NCBI GenBank assembly: GCA_013695495.1 | Contig: JACDAK010000035.1 | Coordinates: 1-8,559 of the forward strand | Source: Blastocatellia bacterium | Lineage (GTDB): Bacteria > Acidobacteriota > Blastocatellia > Pyrinomonadales > Pyrinomonadaceae | Direction: 5' to 3' | DNA: 8,559 nt | Shown: positions 1-6,584 of the stretch, piece by piece | How positions within the stretch are numbered: the first letter of the stretch is position 1 | How the letters are laid out: each line of letters starts with the position of its first letter | Position numbers and translations under genes: made by a program | Notes under the pieces: generated by a model | What the model was told of the DNA's origin: nothing | What the model saw: the letters and a program-made list of their open reading frames with translations, nothing else | Databases searched by the model: none

Positions 1-970
1 CCATTCCAGTGATGGTCTCATTTATCAAGGAATAGAGGCTGTTGTCCGAAGCCTCGTTGCGCGAACGCGTGATCTCTAAATTTGCGAGGGTGATGGCATC
101 AAGCACCATGAACTCTGCCGATTCAAAATATTCGATCGACCGGATATGGGCGCCCTGGGCCTTTTGGGTTTCGCGCACATAGCATAGGCAGGCGGCAGCT
201 GCGGCTGAAGCTTGTTCTTTACCTTCCAGTCCGAACACGGACAGATCTTTAACATCAAAGTGACTTTTTAGGATTCTGCCTGCTTCGTCCTTGGAAAAGT
301 GTTCGTCTGCGAACGCTGTCACCACTCCCGCAGAGGCTGATGGCCCGGCATCGCGGTTAGAGGCTTCGAGAAACAGACTCGATCCCTCTGGTGCAGACAG
401 TCCTAGATTGTGGCACATTCGGGCCGACGGCGAACGAGGAAGCAGTATTTCGGACGGCGAATGCCGGCTGATGTGTTCAGCCGCCTTGCTCCAGGCTTCG
501 GGCCCGCTCTCTTCAGTTACAGAAAATTCTCCGGTTGAAAGGTCTAGGAACGCCACTCCCACACAGTCGTCGGTACCGGACACCGCTGCCAGATACGAAG
601 GCTCGTTCTGCTCGGTGAGTTGCGAGTCGATCGTCGTTCCAGGTGTAACAACTCTTACGACTTCTCGCTTCACGAGCTTTATGCCTTTTGCTGCAGGTTC
701 TGCTTGTTCGCAGATCGCTACCCGGTAGCCCTTTCTGACGAGCTTAGAAATATAGCCCGCCGCCGCGTGATAGGGAACTCCGCACATAGGAACTGGATTA
801 GGAGAGTCTTTGTGGCGAGCGGTGAGAGTTATCTGCAGCTCGCGCGATCCTATCACTGCGTCTTCATTGAAGAGCTCATAAAAGTCTCCGAGCCTGAAGA
901 GCAGGAGCGTGCCGGGATACTTTTTCTTTATATCGAGGTACTGCCGAAGCATCGGCGTCGGGTTATCCAT
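1..970 (-). CDS. mutS: DNA mismatch repair protein MutS, N-terminal part (runs off left edge)
   Basis: MutS recognises mismatched and looped bases in newly replicated DNA and recruits MutL. Reading the minus strand from ATG at 970 gives an uninterrupted 323-codon frame to the window edge; full-length MutS is usually about 850-880 residues, so the core, clamp and ATPase domains lie outside. The start region has the mismatch-reading motif GDFYELF, with the conserved Phe30-x-Glu32 pair that stacks on and contacts the mispaired base. VPMCGVPYHA and RVAICEQ follow, as in domain I, and VVRVVTPGT near the domain I/II junction. Near the edge, ACLCYVRETQ, HIRSIEY and LANLEITRSR match the connector and the start of the core domain. 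The frame stays open upstream for some 40 codons to a TGA but has no ATG, GTG or TTG there, so 970 is the only ordinary start. No good Shine-Dalgarno precedes it. It is transcribed away from the polysaccharide genes and is probably a housekeeping flank, not part of their pathway. Confidence 0.96.
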   Translation of the reverse strand, partial: MDNPTPMLRQYLDIKKKYPGTLLLFRLGDFYELFNEDAVIGSRELQITLTARHKDSPNPVPMCGVPYHAAAGYISKLVRKGYRVAICEQAEPAAKGIKLVKREVVRVVTPGTTIDSQLTEQNEPSYLAAVSGTDDCVGVAFLDLSTGEFSVTEESGPEAWSKAAEHISRHSPSEILLPRSPSARMCHNLGLSAPEGSSLFLEASNRDAGPSASAGVVTAFADEHFSKDEAGRILKSHFDVKDLSVFGLEGKEQASAAAAACLCYVRETQKAQGAHIRSIEYFESAEFMVLDAITLANLEITRSRNEASDNSLYSLINETITGM

Positions 971-1178
971 AAATACACAAGCAGCGGACTGTGCGATTGG
1001 AAGTTTATCTAAATCTCGGTTGGTTTCAAAATGGAGGTTTTCAAAGTTGGTGCCATTTGATAAGCTAGGTGTTTGAGATAACTTTAACTTGGGTCACGCT
1101 TACGTTTAGCGGACCACGTCGGAGTTGGAGCTGCATTCTAGCAGCAGTTAACCTTATCGACTTTCATAGGGGTAAATA
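971..1178. other. divergent intergenic region between mutS and the polysaccharide operon
   Basis: These 208 bases separate two genes that point away from each other, so both promoters must lie here or inside the opposite gene. No RNA gene or convincing coding frame was seen. On the plus strand there is no good -35/-10 pair before 1179. A short inverted repeat, GCTGC (1130-1134) and GCAGC (1141-1145) with a 6-base loop, sits 33 bases before the export gene and could be an operator half-site pair or chance. AGGGG at 1168-1172 is the Shine-Dalgarno of the export gene, 6 bases before its ATG. Confidence 0.6.
1002..1029 (-). promoter_or_regulatory. possible sigma70-type promoter for mutS
   Basis: On the minus strand TTGAAA (1029-1024, five of six consensus bases) and TAAACT (1007-1002, four of six) are separated by 16 bases. 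Transcription would start around 995 and leave a leader of roughly 25 bases before the mutS ATG at 970. The match is moderate in an AT-rich stretch, so chance is a real possibility. Confidence 0.22.
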
Positions 1179-2168
1179 ATGAAGACAGTAGGAATTTTCT
1201 TTGCACTGGTAATGATATTAGCAGTCAATGCGGGCAAAGTGCATTCGCAGAGCGATATTGCCAACGGTATACCTACGCCAGTCGCAGTGACAAGGGACGG
1301 CAGCGAAGACAGATATCGAATCGGTTACAACGACACGCTGGCCATCCAGATCTTTCGGCATCCGGAGCTTGCTCAAACGGTCACAGTGAATTCGAACGGT
1401 ACGATCAATCTTTTCAGGTTGCCGAGGCCGATCGTGGCGGTATGTAAATCCGAGAGGGAACTAGCCAATGCAATTGCCGATGAATATCGCAAAGATTATC
1501 TACGCAATCCCGAGGTAAACGTTGTCGCGACCGAACAGCGGTCCCAGGCATTCGCGGTTATTGGAGCTGTTGAAAAGCCGGGCAATTATTTCATTAACCG
1601 CCGAATTAGGTTGTTAGAGCTTATCGCCTATGCCGGTGGTCCGAGCGACGAAGCAGGAACTCGCGTTCTCGTCGCTAGAACCGGAAGCACCACGGAGTGC
1701 AAGATGCCGAACAGCGGCGCCTCAGAAGAGGAAGAAGACGACATAACGCTTCTTGATTACAAGCTTAGCGACATCCTGGAAGCAAAAGAGAATCTGGTCA
1801 TGAGGCCCGGCGACATTGTTTCGGTAATGGATGCGGACGTGGTCTACGTTTACGGAAATGTGAACAAGCAGGGCCAAGTTACGATGAAGACGCCGTTAAC
1901 GCTTACGCAGGCACTTGCTTCTGCCGAAGGGCTCAAACCGGCAACCAAGAAAGACAAGGTTCGCGTGCTGCGGCAAGTAGCCGCGGGCAAAGATCGCGTG
2001 GAGCTCGTATTCGATCTAAGAGAGATCGACCGAGGGCGTGTACAAGACCCGTTCTTGGAACCTAATGACATTGTGGCCGTTAGCGAAGATCGCACCAAGA
2101 GCATTCTCAACGGTATTCGCAATAGCTTGACTCAGGGGTCATCACTCCTGTTCTACAGAATTCCGTAA
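1179..2168 (+). CDS. polysaccharide export protein (Wza/PES family, SLBB domains)
   Basis: This is a periplasmic or outer-envelope export component for polysaccharide, working with the downstream Wzz/kinase. The 329-residue product begins with a signal peptide: Lys2, a hydrophobic stretch at about 4-18, and a probable cleavage after VHS (residue 23). There is no lipobox cysteine, so unlike E. coli Wza it does not appear to be a lipoprotein. The polysaccharide export (PES) domain spans about 46-120 (YRIGYNDTLAIQIF, VNSNGTINL, LRNPEVNV). A first SLBB domain starts at about 124 with FAVIGAVEKPGNY and LLELIAYAGG, and closes near 205-215 with the MRPGDIVSV element. A second starts at about 221 (VVYVYGNVNKQGQV) and ends with LEPNDIVAV (293-301). 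An acidic run, SEEEEDD (182-188), interrupts the first SLBB region. The tail from about 306 could form a short amphipathic or membrane-contacting end. Mature cysteines are only Cys89 and Cys174. ATG 1179 is supported by AGGGG six bases upstream and by the signal peptide. It is the first gene of the plus-strand operon, 21 bases before the kinase. Confidence 0.92.
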   Translation: MKTVGIFFALVMILAVNAGKVHSQSDIANGIPTPVAVTRDGSEDRYRIGYNDTLAIQIFRHPELAQTVTVNSNGTINLFRLPRPIVAVCKSERELANAIADEYRKDYLRNPEVNVVATEQRSQAFAVIGAVEKPGNYFINRRIRLLELIAYAGGPSDEAGTRVLVARTGSTTECKMPNSGASEEEEDDITLLDYKLSDILEAKENLVMRPGDIVSVMDADVVYVYGNVNKQGQVTMKTPLTLTQALASAEGLKPATKKDKVRVLRQVAAGKDRVELVFDLREIDRGRVQDPFLEPNDIVAVSEDRTKSILNGIRNSLTQGSSLLFYRIP

Positions 2169-2189
2169 CTTTTCGTTCGTCGATACATA

Positions 2190-4682
2190 ATGAAAGAAGT
2201 TCGTGATTTAGCGCCAAAGGCGCCTGTTGAGACGGTCGTTGATCTTGAGCGGCAGTTCGATTCGCATATCGTTCCGGCAACCGGAAGATATCCGGGATAC
2301 CGCGACGGCTACGCTGCCGAGGGATTTCAAGTTCTCGATTATTGGCACGCTATTCGCAAGCGGCTCTGGCTAGTTGTCGGACTCGCGGTGTTAATGACGA
2401 CTTTGACGGCCATTTATATGGCCCGAAAACCAAACGTGTACGAAGCTGCCGCAGTTGTTCAGGTTGACCTCGAACAGCCAAATCCGGATTTGATCACAAG
2501 CGATAGGCAGAGACCTCTCCCGAATTTGGATCCTTCGTATTTCAACACTCAGCTTCAGCTTCTCGGCAGCGATACTCTGCTTAGGAAGGTGATCAAGGAA
2601 CATAACTTGGATTCGAACAAGGAATTCCAGGAAATGAAGGAGCAGGGCAGTTCGGCCGGGATCCGCGGGATGTTGAGCGCGGTTGGGCTCGCAAGCAGCG
2701 GCAGAAGGGTTGCCGCCGAAGGCTCGGAGCCGCTCGAATCAGGCAATAGCCTCGTGTCATCCGACGAGATCGCCGAAGCTGTAAGGTTGAACCCGTACGT
2801 CGAGATCGTGAGAACGAGTCTCAATGTCGATCCTGTGCGCGAGACACGTGCGACCGTCAAAGATACGCGACTGATAAGAATCTCCTTTCAACATACAAGC
2901 CCGGAACTAGCGGCATTTGTTGTGAACGGGATCGGCGAAACATTTGCGAACTTTAACCAGGAACGGCGAACAGGAACCAGTAGAAAAACAAGCGATTTTT
3001 TACAAACACGGATTGCAGACCTCCAATCGGAGATCAGGAATGACGAAGGCAGGCTTGTTCAGCTGAAACAAAGCGAAGGGATTTTGAAAACTGATGGCGA
3101 GGCGACAATCGTGATTGACCGCCTTTCCGGGCTTAACCGGCAGTTGCTGGAAGCCGAAAACCGCCGGAAGATAGCAGAAGCGGAATTCAACTCCGTCAAA
3201 GATTCGCCGGATCGCATCAATTCAATGGCGGAGGCAGAGAGTGCCCGTTACATAACGGAACGTGAGAATAACGTTCTGATGGTGCGAAACGAAACGCAGA
3301 GGAAGATCGCCGAACTTCGTTCTGACCGGGCAAAGCTGCTTGAGGAATTCTTACCCGGAGCACCGGAAGTACGGGAACTCGATTCTCAGATACAAAGTTT
3401 GAACTCGTCGCTCGATCAACTGATCGACAAGAATAATCGAGACCTCGCGGATTATCGCTCGAGAACAGGAAAAGTGCTGGTTGACGTGCTTCGGACGAAA
3501 TACCTACAGGCACGGGAGCAGGAGAACAAGATCAGAGCAGCGTTCAATGCCCAGTACAACGAGGCACAAGCGCAAAATTCCGGTGCCGTGGTCATTAAGC
3601 TGCTCGAGCAAAATATCGAAACGAACAAGGGCTTTCTCGACAATCTGCGTAAACAGCAAAGTTCGAATGACGTAGCATCTCAGGGTTCGGATAACAACAT
3701 TAGTGTCGCAGCTTTTGCGATCCCGCCCGATGCCCCTGTCGGGCCGCGGCGGTTAATGACAGTAGCGGCAGCATTATTCCTGTCGACCCTTTTTGGGTTC
3801 GGCTTGGCTTTGTTCCTTGATTATTTAGATGACACCATCACCTCAACTGACGAGGTGGAGAATTTCCTACAGCTGCCGGCGCTTGCGGCGATTCCGACCA
3901 TGGATTCGATGCCGAAGAAGCGGCTGCTTTTGGTTGGTTCTAAATCCGAGGAAGACCTAACTAAATACGAGTCGGAGTTGCTGATTTATGCCGATCCGCG
4001 CTCGTCGCTCGCTGAGGCTTATCGCCAACTGCGAACATCGATACTTCTTTCAACGGCGGGTCACCCCCCGAAGACCTTGCTCGTCACGTCGAGCCTGCCT
4101 TCTGAGGGCAAGACCACGACCGCTACCAACACAGCGATCAGTTTGGCCCAAACCGGGGCAAGAGTTCTGATAATCGATGCGGATATGCGTCGGCCGCGGC
4201 TTCATTCTGTGTTTAACATCGAGAATGGCGACGGGCTTAGCACGCTTCTTTCGAGCGAGCTCGACAAGGACCATATCCTGAGCGTGATCAGGCAGGACGA
4301 GGGAACTAAGCTTCATCTTTTGACGTCTGGTCCGATCCCGCCGAATCCCGCTGAGCTGATCGGGTCTGAGACAATGACGAACCTGCTCCGCGAACTGCAG
4401 AATCACTTCACACATATCGTCATAGATTCGCCTCCGATCACGTCATTCACTGATGCGGTACTAATCGCCTCTATGGTGGACGGCGTCGTGCTTGTCGTTC
4501 ATTCCGGCAAGAGCTCCCGACAGGTCGTCAGGCGGGCGCGGCAACTTCTCCAGGACGTCGGTGCGAAGATACTGGGTGTGGTGCTCAACAACGTAAATCT
4601 TCGGTCACAGGATAATTATTACTACTATCAAAGCTATTATCATCGCAGCAATTATCATGCGGGCGACAGTGACGAGGGGTAA
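2190..4682 (+). CDS. fused Wzz chain-length regulator / BY-kinase (tyrosine autokinase)
   Basis: This inner-membrane polysaccharide co-polymerase controls polymer chain length and export through cycles of autophosphorylation. The 830 residues read in order: a cytoplasmic N-terminal extension of about 57 residues; TM1 at about 58-77; a periplasmic Wzz domain with a Gly/Ser-rich insert at about 150-192 and long coiled-coil-like stretches at about 262-335 and 395-490; the proline motif IPPDAPVGPRR (511-521); TM2 at about 522-543; and a cytoplasmic kinase. The kinase shows EAYRQLR (609-615, the ExxRxxR oligomerisation motif), Walker A SLPSEGKTT (635-643, Lys641), Walker A' VLIIDADMRRP (659-669) and Walker B HIVIDSPP (742-749). 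The C-terminal tail has seven tyrosines (810-813, 816, 817, 822), the usual autophosphorylation cluster. The protein is longer than the usual 700-750 because of the N-terminal extension and the insert. ATG 2190 lies 21 bases after the export gene stop. It has no clear Shine-Dalgarno, so the exact start is less certain than the frame. No phosphatase gene (Wzb type) is in the window. Confidence 0.95.
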   Translation: MKEVRDLAPKAPVETVVDLERQFDSHIVPATGRYPGYRDGYAAEGFQVLDYWHAIRKRLWLVVGLAVLMTTLTAIYMARKPNVYEAAAVVQVDLEQPNPDLITSDRQRPLPNLDPSYFNTQLQLLGSDTLLRKVIKEHNLDSNKEFQEMKEQGSSAGIRGMLSAVGLASSGRRVAAEGSEPLESGNSLVSSDEIAEAVRLNPYVEIVRTSLNVDPVRETRATVKDTRLIRISFQHTSPELAAFVVNGIGETFANFNQERRTGTSRKTSDFLQTRIADLQSEIRNDEGRLVQLKQSEGILKTDGEATIVIDRLSGLNRQLLEAENRRKIAEAEFNSVKDSPDRINSMAEAESARYITERENNVLMVRNETQRKIAELRSDRAKLLEEFLPGAPEVRELDSQIQSLNSSLDQLIDKNNRDLADYRSRTGKVLVDVLRTKYLQAREQENKIRAAFNAQYNEAQAQNSGAVVIKLLEQNIETNKGFLDNLRKQQSSNDVASQGSDNNISVAAFAIPPDAPVGPRRLMTVAAALFLSTLFGFGLALFLDYLDDTITSTDEVENFLQLPALAAIPTMDSMPKKRLLLVGSKSEEDLTKYESELLIYADPRSSLAEAYRQLRTSILLSTAGHPPKTLLVTSSLPSEGKTTTATNTAISLAQTGARVLIIDADMRRPRLHSVFNIENGDGLSTLLSSELDKDHILSVIRQDEGTKLHLLTSGPIPPNPAELIGSETMTNLLRELQNHFTHIVIDSPPITSFTDAVLIASMVDGVVLVVHSGKSSRQVVRRARQLLQDVGAKILGVVLNNVNLRSQDNYYYYQSYYHRSNYHAGDSDEG

Positions 4683-4687
4683 GTTTT

Positions 4688-4733
4688 CGTGAGCCAACGT
4701 CGGTTCCGCGTGTCGGAGACCGTCCATCTCACG
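4688..4733. other. two-part inverted repeat just after the kinase gene
   Basis: The outer arms are CGTGAG (4688-4693) and CTCACG (4728-4733). The inner arms are CGGTTCCG (4701-4708) and CGGAGACCG (4714-4722), which pair over eight base pairs with one bulged G at 4718 and a CGTGT loop. Folded together they make a long hairpin beginning five bases after the kinase stop. No T-run follows on either strand (the nearest plus-strand run, TTTTT, is at 4763-4767), so it is not a classic intrinsic terminator. It may protect the upstream mRNA end, reduce read-through, or be chance. The pairing is seen directly; the role is not known. Confidence 0.45.
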
Positions 4734-4780
4734 TAGTGTGATTAATTCCTCAATGCATCACCTTTTTGGAGAATTCATCA

Positions 4781-4933
4781 ATGCGTAAGGACTGGCAATG
4801 CTGGTCCAACAACGCGGGCCTTTTGATCAAAGCGGAAGCGTATTACCCCCTCAAGTTGGCCAATCTTGTAACGGCGTGGCAGATATATTCTACCTTGCTC
4901 ACTCCCGTTGCCGATTCTAGAAACCGGAGCTAA
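4781..4933 (+). CDS. candidate 50-residue small protein or leader peptide coupled to the GT-C gene
   Basis: An ATG-started frame of 50 codons ends in TAA at 4931-4933, and the last A of the stop is the first A of the next gene's ATG (TAATG), the usual arrangement for translational coupling. GGAG at 4768-4771 lies nine bases before the ATG, an acceptable Shine-Dalgarno position. The product starts MRKDWQCWSNNAG, has tryptophans at 5, 8 and 33, one cysteine (7), and a moderately hydrophobic stretch at about 21-44 with a single charge (Lys25); the tail is polar with two arginines. I do not recognise a family. It could be a real small envelope protein, a leader whose translation controls the downstream gene, or a chance frame. 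The start signal and stop overlap favour translation; the lack of any recognised relative limits confidence. Confidence 0.4.
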   Translation: MRKDWQCWSNNAGLLIKAEAYYPLKLANLVTAWQIYSTLLTPVADSRNRS

Positions 4934-6543
4934 TGACCGACGCGACGACAACACTAATCGAATCGCCAAGGTTCGGGCGCTCTGATCTCATCTTTTTCGC
5001 AGCAGTTTTTCTCTATCTCTATACACATATTTTTGAACTTCCGTTCACGCCGATCTATTTCGAAGGGGATCATATGATCAACCTTTCGAACGCAATGCGG
5101 ATGTCGTCAGGCGAGCGTATTTATTTGGATTTCTTCCATTTTATACCGCCGGGCGCCGAGCTAGTATACCTTTCAGCCTTTTCGATCTTCGATGTCAGAC
5201 CGTGGGTTCTGAATCTCGTTGTTTTCGGTCTTGGGTTAGCACAGGCCGGGCTTCTTTGGCATCTTAGCCGACAGGTCGTTTCAGGATACGCAGCTTATTT
5301 GCCCGCTGCGATCTATTTCGTGATCGGGTACAGACTTTTCGGCATAGACGGCACCTATCGGCTTTTTAGCGTTGTTTTCGTGCTGGCCGCAGTGGCCGTC
5401 CTGTTCAAATCGTTGAGCACACGGACTATCGCCTGCGCAGGCGTGTTTTGTGGAATGGCGTCGTTTTTCGTTCACACCCGCGGACTGGTTGCGGTTGTCG
5501 GAATCGCGTGCTTTCTGCTGTGGCACGCGCTACGCCAAAAATTTGCAAAAGGCGAGCTGATCCGTCAGGTTGTGGTGCTAGGAATTGCCTTTGCGGCTAC
5601 GATTACCGTTACGAACCTGTATTTTTTATGGCAAACCGGCGCTGAGATCTACTACTTCTCAATGGTCGAATTTGTGCGCAGCCATTACATTCATGATCCG
5701 CTTGCCAAGACCACTGCGTACTTCGCCGACTTTCCGGACGCTTCGGCGTTCTTTTCGACGCATACCGGTTTTGCCGGTTTATCACGATATATAAGGTACG
5801 TTCATGCGGTGTTGTTTTACTACGCCCTCGTGCCGTTCGTCTATCTCATTTACTTAGCAGTCAGGCGTTATGCACCGCAGTTGCGCGAACTAGCCGTTGA
5901 CAAGCGTGTAATGCTTCTTGTATTCGTCGGGATAGCGATGGCAGTTGGCACGTCCGCTCCAACGGCCCTGCGGCTTTATCATGTCGCGATCCCGGCGGTG
6001 ATTGTACTCGTATATCTCTTATGCCGTGTCGATTTCGCCAAGCGAGCAATTCCCGCAGTCCTAATAATGTTTGCACTGCTCGCCGGGGTGTACTCGATAC
6101 AGCGGCAGATGATTGAGAAGTACTACGTGACTCTTCCGGGCGGGATCGCCGCATTCCAGACCGAGGTTCTTGCAGATAAATATCGATGGGTCGCTGAACG
6201 CACCGACCCCGGCGACGCTCTGTTCGAAGCACATCACCCTAGTTTCTATTTCCCACTTCAGCTTCGAAATCCAACGCCGCTGTATTTGATGCGCGACTCG
6301 CAATACACTCCCGCGTTTCAGGTTAATGCTGTCTTGGAAGCTCTTCAGGCGGATCCGCCGAAGATAATTGTTTGGAACGGGTTCTGGTCCAAGGCACCGG
6401 AGCAGCGGGCCGAGGGAGACAACCTAGCTCCATTGTGGGCATTCATTCAGCAGAACTACAGCCGTCAAGCAGAATTCGTCGATCACGGAGAATTTACTTT
6501 GGAAAGTACCCGCCGAGTTGAGATGTGGACGTTGAACGAGTAA
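4933..6543 (+). CDS. multi-pass membrane glycosyltransferase-like protein (GT-C fold, GT39/ArnT-like)
   Basis: Proteins of this type use a polyprenyl-phosphate sugar to modify a glycan or lipid on the periplasmic face of the inner membrane. The 536-residue product has about eleven predicted membrane spans between residues 18 and 388, including about 18-36, 88-109, 120-135, 143-159, 184-199, 211-233, 285-309, 326-343, 347-364 and 371-388. The first periplasmic loop has acidic residues (Glu44, Asp46 in FEGDHM) followed by YLDFFHFIPPGAELVY (64-79), the counterpart of the D-F-x-H-x-P-P-G segment of PMT_2/GT39 proteins; this is where the GT-C catalytic acid normally lies. A soluble tail of about 145 residues follows (from about 390), with RWVAERTDPGDALF and a PPKIIVW strand typical of this group. 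Substrate and acceptor cannot be told; an O-antigen-ligase-like or polymerase role is less likely but not excluded. ATG 4933 overlaps the stop of the preceding small frame. GGAG at 4926-4929 is only three bases upstream, short for a Shine-Dalgarno, so coupling may matter. The next in-frame ATG (residue 48) would remove the first span. Confidence 0.8.
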   Translation: MTDATTTLIESPRFGRSDLIFFAAVFLYLYTHIFELPFTPIYFEGDHMINLSNAMRMSSGERIYLDFFHFIPPGAELVYLSAFSIFDVRPWVLNLVVFGLGLAQAGLLWHLSRQVVSGYAAYLPAAIYFVIGYRLFGIDGTYRLFSVVFVLAAVAVLFKSLSTRTIACAGVFCGMASFFVHTRGLVAVVGIACFLLWHALRQKFAKGELIRQVVVLGIAFAATITVTNLYFLWQTGAEIYYFSMVEFVRSHYIHDPLAKTTAYFADFPDASAFFSTHTGFAGLSRYIRYVHAVLFYYALVPFVYLIYLAVRRYAPQLRELAVDKRVMLLVFVGIAMAVGTSAPTALRLYHVAIPAVIVLVYLLCRVDFAKRAIPAVLIMFALLAGVYSIQRQMIEKYYVTLPGGIAAFQTEVLADKYRWVAERTDPGDALFEAHHPSFYFPLQLRNPTPLYLMRDSQYTPAFQVNAVLEALQADPPKIIVWNGFWSKAPEQRAEGDNLAPLWAFIQQNYSRQAEFVDHGEFTLESTRRVEMWTLNE

Positions 6544-6584
6544 TGCAATCCTGTGGAAAATCTGGAATAATTTAGCGGCAATCT

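Noticed and set aside
291..1012. Two plus-strand open frames of 145 and 130 codons antisense to mutS
   Set aside because: The minus strand encodes clear MutS motifs throughout; the plus-strand products have no recognisable domain and are Ser/Arg-rich as expected for shadow frames.
1042..1055. Sigma54-like site on the minus strand (TGGCAC, five bases, TTGAA) pointing toward mutS
   Set aside because: The -24 half is perfect and the spacing fits, but the essential GC of the -12 element is GA, and no activator-binding repeat is seen upstream. A sigma54 promoter for mutS would also be unexpected. Probably chance.
1130..1145. GCTGC/GCAGC inverted repeat upstream of the export gene as an attenuator or terminator
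   Set aside because: A five-base-pair stem with a six-base loop and no T-run is too weak and too common; noted only within the intergenic description.
4050..4415. Minus-strand 121-codon frame inside the kinase domain
   Set aside because: It lies opposite the Walker A and A' region of the BY-kinase, is rich in Arg and shows no family signature; a shadow frame.
4753..4788. Eleven-codon frame starting at the ATG before the 50-codon frame
   Set aside because: No Shine-Dalgarno of its own was noticed, and it overlaps the ribosome-binding site and start of the better-supported 50-codon frame.
4778..4969. Minus-strand 63-codon frame across the spacer and the GT-C start
   Set aside because: No Shine-Dalgarno was noticed, it is antisense to the candidate small frame and the start of the GT-C gene, and its product is not recognisable.
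5861..6232. Minus-strand 123-codon frame opposite the GT-C gene
   Set aside because: Arg-rich composition, no motif and full overlap with a convincing membrane protein; a shadow frame.
6543..6575. Ten-codon frame whose ATG overlaps the GT-C stop (TAATG) and which ends nine bases before gmd
   Set aside because: Too short to judge. It has the same TAATG overlap as the 50-codon frame, but TAA followed by TG is common by chance and nothing else supports translation.
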